From NCBI GenBank assembly GCA_027013765.1, contig JALWGG010000226.1, positions 1 through 8,089 on the forward strand: a DNA stretch of 8,089 bases, in the 5' to 3' direction. Under the pieces are notes generated by a model. That model saw only the letters and a list, made by a program, of their open reading frames with translations, ran no database searches and had not been told where the DNA came from. The stretch's first letter is position 1. The number at the start of each line of letters is the position of its first letter. Source of the stretch: Acidilobaceae archaeon (GTDB lineage: Archaea; Thermoproteota; Thermoprotei_A; Sulfolobales; Acidilobaceae). Of this stretch, positions 1 to 7,398 are shown piece by piece. The position numbers and the translations under genes are program-made.

Positions 1-401
1 CATTCAACCTAGACCCCTCCCAGGTCGAGTTGAGGGACCAGGGCTCGGGGCCGGTTGTTAGGGTTATAACGAGGAGCGGGAGGGAGAGGAGCGTCTCCAT
101 GCTAAGCGGGGGGGAGAGGACCAGCGTGGCCCTAGCCTACATACTCGCGCTGAACAAGATGATGGGGACCCGGATAGGGTTCCTGGCCCTGGACGAGCCG
201 ACCTCCGACCTAGACCAGGAGAGGAGGCAGGTCCTCATGGACCTGATATCAAGGCTCTCCGGCTACGGGGACCAAGGCATAGTGGGCCAGCTACTCATAG
301 TAACGCACCACGAGGACGTCATGGACAGGGTCGAAACAGTATGCAGGGTGGAGAAGAGGGATGGGGAGAGTAGGGTGATGTGCGGTGGAGACTCCTACTA
401 G
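1..401 (+). CDS. rad50: DNA double-strand break repair ATPase Rad50, C-terminal part (5' end outside window)
   Basis: This is the C-terminal ATPase lobe of Rad50, the SMC-like partner of Mre11 that tethers and opens DNA ends for resection. The open frame runs in from the left edge (first full codon at base 3); no real start lies in the window. About 132 residues are visible. The ABC signature LSGGE is at bases 102-116. The Walker B/D-loop stretch FLALDEPTSDLD is at 180-215, with the catalytic Glu after the Asp. The H-loop (THH) is at 303-311. The chain ends about 30 residues after the H-loop, as is usual for Rad50, so the C-terminus looks complete. The stop overlaps the start of nurA by 17 nt. 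Rad50 fits better than SMC or RecF because of the nurA-herA context. The coiled coil, zinc hook and N-terminal Walker A would lie upstream. Confidence 0.95.
   Translation, partial: FNLDPSQVELRDQGSGPVVRVITRSGRERSVSMLSGGERTSVALAYILALNKMMGTRIGFLALDEPTSDLDQERRQVLMDLISRLSGYGDQGIVGQLLIVTHHEDVMDRVETVCRVEKRDGESRVMCGGDSY
374..379 (+). promoter_or_regulatory. Shine-Dalgarno site for nurA
   Basis: GGTGAT matches the archaeal anti-SD sequence and ends 5 nt before the GTG at 385. This supports the GTG as the nurA start even though it lies inside the end of rad50. Confidence 0.7.
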
Positions 402-1587
402 CCTAGCCGAGGCGGCGCTACTAGCCAAGAGGTATATAGGGGATGGGGGGGCCTCCTCTCCCTGCAAATTCAGGTGGAGGAGCCTGCCGGAGCCGGGTGT
501 AAACCCCCCGGTTAACGCGGCCGTCGATGGAGGGTCGAGGAGGATCGAGACGGAGACGAGGACCTACTACGTGATCAAGTCTTGGGGCGGTGTATTCACA
601 CCCAGCCTATCTATGGAGAAGCACTACGCCGGGGCAGGATTCATAACACCCCCAATACACGCGGAGGAGAGGATCGCGATATACAGGGAGATCCTTGAGG
701 CATACACGGCCCTCCAGGTCCTCCCAGACAAGGGGCTACTACTCATGGATGGCAGCATAAGGCCAGTGGTCAAGTGGTGGAGGCCAGGCTTCGGGGGCAC
801 AGGCCCCAGGATGAGGGTCGCCCTGGAGAGGGCGCTGGAGGGGGTTGAGGAGTGGGTGAGGACCTCCAGCGACCCCCTGGCAGAGTCTATAAGGGGGTGC
901 AGGAGGCTGGGGGAGCCCCCGTGCATGGAGAGGCTAATACAGGACTCAAGGGTCAGGCCCGCATCCGCCGTCTACGCGATGAGCCATAAGCCCATGGATG
1001 GGGAGTGGATAGTGCTACGAGAGGTGACGGAGAAGCTATACCTATACATGCAGGTCCTCAGGGAGGCGTGGAGCCGGGGGGTGAAGCCTGTATTCATAAC
1101 GAAGACAAGCAGGCAGACGAGCCTGTGCAAGGGCTCGCACCCCGACGTGTACTATATAAGGAGGATGGAGCCCCGCAGGCCGGGATACACGGTGTGGGAG
1201 GAGAGCACCTCGATAGGGGGCTACGAGATCACAGGGCTGGGCAGGGAGGACCTCGGCCAGCTCTACCCGGATGTAGCCGGGATAAGGAGGTTCTATGAGG
1301 AGGAGATAGCGGTGGTTGAGGCCTATGCAAGGCTAGCCCCAGGAGCCCCGATACTGCTAGTAGGGATAGTGGTTCCAGCCCAAGACGCCCCCAGCAACCT
1401 GGGGGAGGCGGAGGACCTCGTCGCCAGCCTATTAGAGGGGTTAGCCTCCATACCGGGCAAGGGCTACCCGGCCCCCCTATTCATAGCCCACCAGAGGGCC
1501 AGGGTCGACAGGGGGGAGCTACCCCCCCTGGAGAGGATCCTGGGCATAGACCTTGAGCCCCGGGAGAGGGCTATGCTTGAGTATTGA
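385..1587 (+). CDS. nurA: NurA 5'-3' nuclease
   Basis: NurA is the Mn-dependent nuclease that works as a dimer on top of the HerA hexamer and resects DNA ends for recombination. The product has 400 residues, somewhat longer than the roughly 330-350 I recall for Sulfolobus NurA; the extra length seems to lie in the middle, about residues 130-230. Recognisable family elements, in order, are AAVDGGS with likely metal-binding Asp48, a helix with Glu102, LLLMDGS with Asp122, the FITKTSR segment (238-243) with Lys240, and the C-terminal GYPAPLFIAH with Tyr361 and His369. These correspond to the acidic triad plus Tyr/His of the NurA active site. The GTG start at 385 overlaps rad50 by 17 nt and has a good Shine-Dalgarno site. 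herA follows after 12 nt. The protein is probably cytoplasmic and acts with the herA product. Residue roles are assigned from family knowledge, not from an alignment run here. Confidence 0.92.
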   Translation: METPTSLAEAALLAKRYIGDGGASSPCKFRWRSLPEPGVNPPVNAAVDGGSRRIETETRTYYVIKSWGGVFTPSLSMEKHYAGAGFITPPIHAEERIAIYREILEAYTALQVLPDKGLLLMDGSIRPVVKWWRPGFGGTGPRMRVALERALEGVEEWVRTSSDPLAESIRGCRRLGEPPCMERLIQDSRVRPASAVYAMSHKPMDGEWIVLREVTEKLYLYMQVLREAWSRGVKPVFITKTSRQTSLCKGSHPDVYYIRRMEPRRPGYTVWEESTSIGGYEITGLGREDLGQLYPDVAGIRRFYEEEIAVVEAYARLAPGAPILLVGIVVPAQDAPSNLGEAEDLVASLLEGLASIPGKGYPAPLFIAHQRARVDRGELPPLERILGIDLEPRERAMLEY

Positions 1588-1591
1588 GGTG
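1586..1591 (+). promoter_or_regulatory. Shine-Dalgarno site for herA
   Basis: GAGGTG overlaps the nurA stop and sits 8 nt before the ATG at 1600. It favours this ATG over the out-of-frame ATG at 1593. Confidence 0.7.
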
Positions 1592-1599
1592 CATGGATC

Positions 1600-3156
1600 A
1601 TGTGTGGTGGAGAGGTCCTCGGATGGGTCGTGGGGGAGAGTAGCCCGGAGAGGAGCGTGGTTGTATTCAAGACCGAAGCCGCCGGGAGGGTCAGGGCAGG
1701 GAGCTACATAGTTGGAGAGAGCATAGACGGGTGCGTGCTGGGCATAGTGGAGAGGCTGGTGGCAGGGTCAAGCCTCTACCCGGGCAACGTCTCAAGCCCG
1801 GAGGTCATAGACTCGCTATGGCAGACCGTAGGCGGGGCGGAGTACTACCTCAGGGGGCATGTAAGGTGGCTTAGCAGGGTGGAGGACCTTGAGAGGGGGA
1901 GGATAGCCTCGCCCCGGTACCCGGCCATACCGGGATCCACGGTCTCAAGCGCGGGCGAGGACCTCCTCTCAAAGGTCTTCTCACCCCCAGGCCCGGGCTG
2001 GGTGAGGCTGGGGGAGCTCCAGCCGAGCGGGGTCGAGTATAGGGTTAACGTGAACAGGCTCACAAGGCACCTGGCAATACTAGCGGTAACCGGCGGGGGT
2101 AAGAGTAATACGGTCTGCATACTGGCTAGGAGGCTGGTTGAGGGGCTTGGAGCAACGATCGTCCTCTTCGACATGCACGGGGAATACGGGGACCTCGGCC
2201 TGGGAGGTAGGGCTAGGATATGGAGCCCCGCCTCGGTGAACCCGGCATCCCTAAGCTTCAGGGAGCTTATGCAGCTAGTCAGGATGCCCCCGCAGGCCAC
2301 AAACCAGGAGAGGATCCTGAGGTGGGCCTGGAGGAATGCATTGGAATTCTACCGGAGGGGGCTGGTCAGGGGCTCAGAGGTCCTCGACACGGCCAGGAGG
2401 CTAGTGGAGGCCCTCATGGGGGGATCCACCAGGGAGGTCAGGCTGGGCGAGGACCTCAGGGCCCCTAACCCGCCCCAGGGTGTTAAGCCCGACCAGGTCC
2501 AGGGGGTGCTGAACAAGCTAGACGACCTACACGACTACTACTCCGACGCCCTAAACCCGGGCACGCCCCTGAGGCTGGAGAACATAATAGAGCCGGGCAA
2601 GCTCACGGTATTCGACCTCTCAAGCCTGGACGAGCAGGGGGCCGACGCAGTAGCAAGCCACTACCTAAGGAGGATACTGCAGGAGAGGAAGAATTATAGG
2701 GGCGGGGGCAGGGGCTACCCGAAGCCCCTCCTAGTATTCATAGAGGAGGCACACGTCCTCATACCATCAAACAGCAACACACTAACAAAGTACTGGGCTG
2801 CCAGGCTTGCCAGGGAGGGGAGGAAGTTCGGCATAGGACTGGCACTAGTCAGCCAGAGGCCCAAGAACGTGGACGCGGACGTGCTAAGCCAGACCAACAA
2901 CAAGATAATACTCAGGATGGTAGAACCCCAGGATATAAGATACGTCCAGGCAGCCAGCGAGGAGCTAAGCGACGACCTAACAACACTACTCCCAAGCCTC
3001 AACCCCGGGGAAGCGGTAGTTATAGGGAGCATGACAAGGCTACCAGCACTAGTCAAGATAGACGAGTGCAGGGAGAGGCGTGGAGGCGGCGATATAGACC
3101 TTGTAGCAGAATGGGCCACCCCAGAGGAGGACGTGATAGAAGAGGTGTTCCAATGA
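1600..3156 (+). CDS. herA: HerA DNA translocase/helicase
   Basis: HerA is a hexameric FtsK/VirB4-like RecA-fold ATPase that pumps DNA through its ring and delivers it to NurA during end resection. The 518 residues are close to the usual family length of about 500. The N-terminal ~90 residues fit the HAS-barrel position. The RecA core has Walker A at 164-170 (TGGGKSN, Lys168), the HerA-type DMHGEYGD strand at 191-198, and a helical insertion around 215-320. Walker B is LLVFIEEAHVL at 377-387, with Glu382/383. The AREGRKFG segment at 404-411 probably includes the trans-acting arginine, and SQRP at 418-421 is the sensor-like motif. The C-terminal tail after about 485 is acidic and may be the clasp that embraces the neighbouring subunit. 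The gene follows nurA after 12 nt and overlaps the asparaginase start by 4 nt. All motifs are intact and there is no sign of decay. Confidence 0.95.
   Translation: MCGGEVLGWVVGESSPERSVVVFKTEAAGRVRAGSYIVGESIDGCVLGIVERLVAGSSLYPGNVSSPEVIDSLWQTVGGAEYYLRGHVRWLSRVEDLERGRIASPRYPAIPGSTVSSAGEDLLSKVFSPPGPGWVRLGELQPSGVEYRVNVNRLTRHLAILAVTGGGKSNTVCILARRLVEGLGATIVLFDMHGEYGDLGLGGRARIWSPASVNPASLSFRELMQLVRMPPQATNQERILRWAWRNALEFYRRGLVRGSEVLDTARRLVEALMGGSTREVRLGEDLRAPNPPQGVKPDQVQGVLNKLDDLHDYYSDALNPGTPLRLENIIEPGKLTVFDLSSLDEQGADAVASHYLRRILQERKNYRGGGRGYPKPLLVFIEEAHVLIPSNSNTLTKYWAARLAREGRKFGIGLALVSQRPKNVDADVLSQTNNKIILRMVEPQDIRYVQAASEELSDDLTTLLPSLNPGEAVVIGSMTRLPALVKIDECRERRGGGDIDLVAEWATPEEDVIEEVFQ
3142..3147 (+). 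promoter_or_regulatory. Shine-Dalgarno site deciding the asparaginase start
   Basis: GAGGTG lies inside the last herA codons and ends 5 nt before the ATG at 3153. It shows that the gene starts at 3153, not at an in-frame codon farther upstream within herA. Confidence 0.75.
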
Positions 3157-4073
3157 AGATCCTACTAGTACACGGCGGAGCAGGGAGGATAACAGGAGAC
3201 CAAGGGCCAAGGCTCAGGGAGCTTGCAGAGGCGTGCAGATACGGATTCGAACACGACGACCCAATAGACATGGTTGTAGAGGCAGTAGTATACATGGAAG
3301 ACACAGGCCTATTCAACGCGGGGCTAGGAAGCGCACTCAACCTACAGGGAGAGAGGGAGATGGATGCAGGAATAATGGCGAGCAACAGGAAACCAGGGGC
3401 GGTAGCAGCCGTGAGATACCCCAGGAACCCGGTAAGGCTAGCAAGGATAGTCATGGAGGAGACAGACCACATAATAATAGCAGGCAGCGGCGCCGATACA
3501 CTAGCCAAGAGGCTGGGCCTAGAGGAAGCCCAGCCACCCCCACAACACATACTAGAAAGGTACAAGACCCTACTGGAAGAGTATAGGAGGGGGGCACAGC
3601 AATACTACCAGGGCAACAGGGGGATCATAGAGAAGGCAGGCCTCCTAGACACCGTGGGGGCAGCGGCACTACACGATGGAGACCTAGCAGCAGCTACAAG
3701 CACAGGCGGAGTATGGCTAAAACTCCCAGGTAGGGTGGGAGACACCCCAATACCAGGGGCAGGATTCCTGGCAACACCCAGGATGGCAGGCTCCTCCACA
3801 GGGCTGGGAGAGGCGATAATAATGGCACAACCACTATACAGGCTAGACCACCTCCTATCAAAAGGATACAAGCTACATGAGGCGCTAGAAGAACTATCAA
3901 GCCAGCTACCAGAAGAGGCTGGGAACGCTATAGGACTAATAGCGGTAACACGCCGCGGAGAGGCCTACGCATACTACAATACGCAAGCAATGCTCACAGG
4001 CTGGTGCACCCGGGAGGGGGCTAAGGCACTACTCCTAAAGCACCCCGGCAGGGATATAGTCAGGCTGGCCTGA
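3153..4073 (+). CDS. Plant-type L-asparaginase / isoaspartyl peptidase (Ntn-hydrolase)
   Basis: The product hydrolyses L-asparagine and/or beta-aspartyl (isoaspartyl) peptides, returning aspartate. In a hyperthermophile this helps remove isoaspartyl damage products. The 306 residues match the plant-type family. It opens with the typical LLVHGGAG (4-11). NAGLGS (55-60) and EMDAGIM (69-75) form the family's glycine-rich and metal-loop region. The autocleavage site LDTVGA places the cut before Thr167, the N-terminal nucleophile, giving an alpha chain of 166 and a beta chain of 140 residues. TSTGG (182-186), GRVGDTPIPGAG (193-204, with Arg194 and Asp197 for substrate carboxylate binding) and STGLGE (215-220) complete the active site. 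The ATG shares ATGA with the herA stop and has a strong Shine-Dalgarno site, so translation is probably coupled to herA. An in-frame extension upstream to 3066 lies inside herA and is not believed. Asparaginase versus peptidase preference cannot be told here. Confidence 0.92.
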   Translation: MKILLVHGGAGRITGDQGPRLRELAEACRYGFEHDDPIDMVVEAVVYMEDTGLFNAGLGSALNLQGEREMDAGIMASNRKPGAVAAVRYPRNPVRLARIVMEETDHIIIAGSGADTLAKRLGLEEAQPPPQHILERYKTLLEEYRRGAQQYYQGNRGIIEKAGLLDTVGAAALHDGDLAAATSTGGVWLKLPGRVGDTPIPGAGFLATPRMAGSSTGLGEAIIMAQPLYRLDHLLSKGYKLHEALEELSSQLPEEAGNAIGLIAVTRRGEAYAYYNTQAMLTGWCTREGAKALLLKHPGRDIVRLA

Positions 4074-4104
4074 GGATCACCCCGGGCAGCCATTATTAAT
4101 TTAC

Positions 4105-4133
4105 ATATATTATATTCAATATAAATAATATAT
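4105..4133. repeat. Inverted repeat upstream of surface-protein gene
   Basis: Perfect 9-bp arms ATATATTAT (4105-4113) and ATAATATAT (4125-4133) flank an 11-nt spacer. A second palindrome, TATATT-C-AATATA, lies at 4111-4123. It could be an operator or a weak 3'-end structure, but the stretch is almost pure A/T, so chance is a serious alternative. Confidence 0.4.
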
Positions 4134-4142
4134 CTAGAGCCA

Positions 4143-4162
4143 TTATATACAGTTTATATACA
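4143..4162 (+). repeat. Tandem 9-bp direct repeat with 11-bp period
   Basis: TTATATACA occurs at 4143-4151 and again at 4154-4162, about one helical turn apart, and the second copy overlaps the TATA-like candidate. It may be a paired protein-binding site or a duplicated TATA element. Confidence 0.45.
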
Positions 4163-4224
4163 TATAATCTAAAACTAAACAGATAAATAGAGGCACAATT
4201 ATTGAAGTATTCCGGTGTCGATGG

Positions 4225-7200
4225 GTGAATAAGAGGGTTATATGGGCAACAGCCCTCCTACTCCTACTCATAATCCAGCTCACACCATACACGACAGCAG
4301 CACAGCCGAGTGACCCATTCAAGGAGATATTCAAAGCCACATTCAGTAACCCGACACTCAGAAGGTACTGGTCATCGATACTATTCACCAGGTATGAGGG
4401 TGGGAGCCAGCTACCATACCTAGCAGTCACCGGGCAATACCTCGGCAAATGGTCCTGGACATTCTTCTACAACATATCGGGAAGAGATTATGTTGAAGGC
4501 ATAGGCTGGCCAGGCTATAAGCTACTTGAAATAGGGGACAAAGAAGTATTACAAGTAGCCGTGACAGATGCAAGGATCATAAGCAAGGATACACTGACAG
4601 CAACGGATGTATATGTGGGTAGTGTAGATTATATATACTATTACAAGGATGGGGATACAGTCTACATTGTACCAGTTGACGGATATGATTATTCAGGGGG
4701 CAAGTATTATGTTAGGATAGGTATAATAAAATACGTCTACGGCGAGAGCGGGAGTACCAACTGGTACAAGATCCAACTGAGCACTGTGGAGGAGGCATGC
4801 GGCGGGGAGCTATACCTCTCCCCTAAGGTTAAGCCCACGGCCACCGACGGGTCCAGGATTATAACTGCTATAAGGCTCAAGGGAGGGAACTACCCGGTAG
4901 CATTCATGGTATTCAGCACTGAGGATGGTAGCCTGAACCTGGAGAAGTGTATAGTCCACGACTTCGGCTCCAAGGGTGAGAATGCCAGAGCGAACATGCT
5001 ATTCTACCCCAATACCAGGCAGCCGGCTTACTGGAGCTATAGCGACGGTGTGTACCCATACATTGCGGGCTTCGACGGGTCGGATGAGTTATACGTGTAC
5101 AAGTATGGCTGGGGTAGCTTGAAGATCCTTGAGAACCCCGAGTTCAAGAAGGACGGGCTGTACTCCAACGTCAAGATAGTGGTGGACTCCCAGGGGAGGT
5201 ATCATATAGCTGTGCTCGACAAGGATGGAGACACGCCCAGGCTGATATTCCTAGACCCCGAGGACCTCAGGGTTGAGAAGGTGATAACCCTAGACGGCTA
5301 CAAGGCCTCATACCCGGTAATGGCTAAGGGCTACTACTACGGCTCCCCAGCACTATACATAGCGGCGGTCGGCTACGTGATCGTTGTAAGCGTAGACGAT
5401 ATGGAGCCAGTATACAGCCTGGAGGTGGAGGGAGTCTCAGACATATACCAGATCGACTACACCACGTCAACAGCGGGAGACACACTACTAGTCAGGGGGC
5501 AGCCAAGCAACCCCGATAAAGTCACAGTAATAGTATACAACCACATAGGCCTCAGGCAAGGGACCATACTAAAGTTCGACGTGGACAAGAAGCTAGCCCA
5601 CGTAGGGGAGAGCGTCAAGGCAACCATCACACTGGCAAGCATCACAGGAGAACCCCTGAAGGGCAGGGTTGTGACGATAGAGAAGCTAGACCACGGAACC
5701 TGGACCCCACTGGCAACTGCAGTGACGGGGGACGACGGCAAAGCCACAGTGGATATAGGCCTAACAGGCAGGGGCGAGTGGATCCTGAGAGCAAGATACT
5801 CCGGCAGCCAGGACGACGCCCCATCCTGGAGCAGGACGATCACCATAAAAGTCTATGAGAGGGCCTCCACCAGGATAAACGTGCCCAAGACCTGGATAGA
5901 GACCCTCCCACTACCAGTAGAGGTCACCGCCAGGAGCCTAGACACGGGAGCCCCGATAGGTGGGGTATGGGTAACGCTATATGCAAACGTGAGCGGTGGT
6001 AGCGTCGCCATAGCATCAGGGAAGACCGGCGTCGATGGGAAGGCTGTAATCAGCATCAGGCTACCGGCAGGTAGCTACACACTACAGGCGAACGTTGCAG
6101 ACCCACACATATCAACGGAGGATGCCGAAACCGTGGAGGTCAAGATCACGCCACCACTACAGGAGGTAAGGGAGGGGCCATACATAGCCCCCATAGGCAG
6201 GGTAGTATCCTACGGCACAGCACTCACAGAGCCGGGCAGAGAGGCTAGGCTCCTATTCGCCTTCTACTACGGGGAGAAGCTTGTAAAGCCCGACAGCGTA
6301 TGGGCTGAGGCGTTGCCGAGCCTAGACGTGTCGCTGGAGGAGGCAGGGGACGGGGTATACATAGCAAGACTAACCCCACCAACGACAGGGACCTACACGG
6401 TAGTAGTCCACGCTGTCTACGCCGGGGCCCACTACATAGGGGCAGGCTACGTATACTCCATCAACATAACGGGCAAGGTGGACGAGTGGGGCGAGGAGGT
6501 TAGGGCCACCCTATCAGAGCTGGAGCAGCTAAGCCAAACCCTGACAAGCTACCTTGAGGAGATCAACTCGACACTAACAAGCCTCAACGTGACCAGGCTT
6601 GTAGGGATCATGGAGGAGGTCCAGGGCAAGACGCTACTACTAGTAAACATGACCCAGGACGTGTCAAACGGTATAAGCGATCTACTATCAAGGGCCGAAA
6701 GGATAGAGACCATAGTGACTAGTAACGGGGACACGATAATAGCAATGCTAGGAAGCATGGAGGACCTACTCTCAGGAGTAAACGCCTCAATCCAGGAAGT
6801 AGCCAACGGATTCGCAATAGTAAATACCAGCATAGGGCTAGTAGTGGCATCAATATCAAGCCTACAAGCAACAATAGAAAACATAACGGGAGACATATAC
6901 ACGATAAAAACCTCGATAGGAGAGGTGACAATAAACCTACAAGACCTGGCAAAAGCAGTTGAAGACGGGAACAAGAACATAACCCAGGCAATGGCCAGGA
7001 TAAACGACATAGCAGGATTCATACTCCACGTCCAAGACGGCGTGGCTAAAATAATAGACCACACCGGAAACATAGAAACAGTACTAGTAGAAGACCTCAA
7101 GCCGAAAGTAGTAGCGGTAGGAGACAAGCTAGCACTAGTAGACACGCAACTAGGCCTAATGGCAGCCAAGACAGACAACATACTAGCCAAGCTAGAAAAC

Positions 7201-7398
7201 CTAGGAAACACAACACAAGACACGAGCCAAGCAATAACAGAGCTCACAAAGAAGATGGACGAGCTATCAGCAAAAATGGACTCAGTTAAAGAGAAGGTAG
7301 ACAAGCTAAAACCAGAAGACATGATCGCCAGGGGGATAGGAGGAGTAGCAATACTACTAGGAGTAATAGCAGTAGCACTATCCTCCAGGAAAAAATAA
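4225..7398 (+). CDS. Secreted membrane-anchored surface protein, probable S-layer stalk/anchor
   Basis: I do not recognise a named family; the architecture is that of an S-layer stalk. The product has 1057 residues. A signal peptide has KR at 3-4, a hydrophobic core at about 5-20, and probable cleavage after Ala26 (TAA/Q). Residues ~28-445 are beta-rich, full of Tyr, Gly and Asp turns, possibly a propeller-like fold (not proven). They hold the only two cysteines, Cys192 and Cys242, a possible disulfide. Ig-like domains follow at about 448-545, 546-641 and 645-750; the first two share a T-G-x-D-G-K-A motif at 501-507 and 601-607. From Val759 to Leu1028 the hydrophobic a/d pattern of a coiled coil is nearly unbroken. 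A transmembrane helix at ~1037-1052 is followed by SSRKK, giving an outside-facing stalk with a cytoplasmic tail. Eleven N-x-S/T sequons are present, nine of them at 747-995. The GTG start is chosen because the signal peptide begins there and GGTG lies at 4213-4216; the ATG at 4221 is out of frame and stops at once. The gene is apparently monocistronic. Resemblance to Sulfolobus SlaB or Staphylothermus tetrabrachion is by layout only. Confidence 0.8.
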   Translation: MNKRVIWATALLLLLIIQLTPYTTAAQPSDPFKEIFKATFSNPTLRRYWSSILFTRYEGGSQLPYLAVTGQYLGKWSWTFFYNISGRDYVEGIGWPGYKLLEIGDKEVLQVAVTDARIISKDTLTATDVYVGSVDYIYYYKDGDTVYIVPVDGYDYSGGKYYVRIGIIKYVYGESGSTNWYKIQLSTVEEACGGELYLSPKVKPTATDGSRIITAIRLKGGNYPVAFMVFSTEDGSLNLEKCIVHDFGSKGENARANMLFYPNTRQPAYWSYSDGVYPYIAGFDGSDELYVYKYGWGSLKILENPEFKKDGLYSNVKIVVDSQGRYHIAVLDKDGDTPRLIFLDPEDLRVEKVITLDGYKASYPVMAKGYYYGSPALYIAAVGYVIVVSVDDMEPVYSLEVEGVSDIYQIDYTTSTAGDTLLVRGQPSNPDKVTVIVYNHIGLRQGTILKFDVDKKLAHVGESVKATITLASITGEPLKGRVVTIEKLDHGTWTPLATAVTGDDGKATVDIGLTGRGEWILRARYSGSQDDAPSWSRTITIKVYERASTRINVPKTWIETLPLPVEVTARSLDTGAPIGGVWVTLYANVSGGSVAIASGKTGVDGKAVISIRLPAGSYTLQANVADPHISTEDAETVEVKITPPLQEVREGPYIAPIGRVVSYGTALTEPGREARLLFAFYYGEKLVKPDSVWAEALPSLDVSLEEAGDGVYIARLTPPTTGTYTVVVHAVYAGAHYIGAGYVYSINITGKVDEWGEEVRATLSELEQLSQTLTSYLEEINSTLTSLNVTRLVGIMEEVQGKTLLLVNMTQDVSNGISDLLSRAERIETIVTSNGDTIIAMLGSMEDLLSGVNASIQEVANGFAIVNTSIGLVVASISSLQATIENITGDIYTIKTSIGEVTINLQDLAKAVEDGNKNITQAMARINDIAGFILHVQDGVAKIIDHTGNIETVLVEDLKPKVVAVGDKLALVDTQLGLMAAKTDNILAKLENLGNTTQDTSQAITELTKKMDELSAKMDSVKEKVDKLKPEDMIARGIGGVAILLGVIAVALSSRKK

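Larger units (their letters stand above)
4074..4224 (+). promoter_or_regulatory. AT-rich intergenic region with probable promoter of the surface-protein gene
   Basis: These 151 bases separate the repair operon from the surface-protein gene and are far richer in A and T than the flanking genes. TATA-like candidates are TTTATATA at 4153-4160 and ATAAATAG at 4183-4190. The first would put the transcript start near 4183 with a leader of about 40 nt. The second would put it near 4212 with a very short leader holding the GGTG at 4213-4216. I cannot choose between them. No convincing poly-T terminator for the upstream operon is seen. Several short direct and inverted repeats lie here (see separate entries). 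Confidence 0.5.

Noticed and set aside
1005..1298. A 97-codon plus-strand frame inside nurA
   Set aside because: Shadow frame with glycine/arginine-rich composition, contained within a gene with intact catalytic motifs.
3066..3152. N-terminal extension of the asparaginase upstream of 3153
   Set aside because: The extension lies within herA, would have a basic unrelated N-terminus, and the family start M-K-I-L-L-V-H-G-G with a strong Shine-Dalgarno site begins at 3153.
3053..3565. A 170-codon minus-strand frame opposite the asparaginase
   Set aside because: No recognisable motif or ribosome site. The plus strand has all active-site motifs of the asparaginase.
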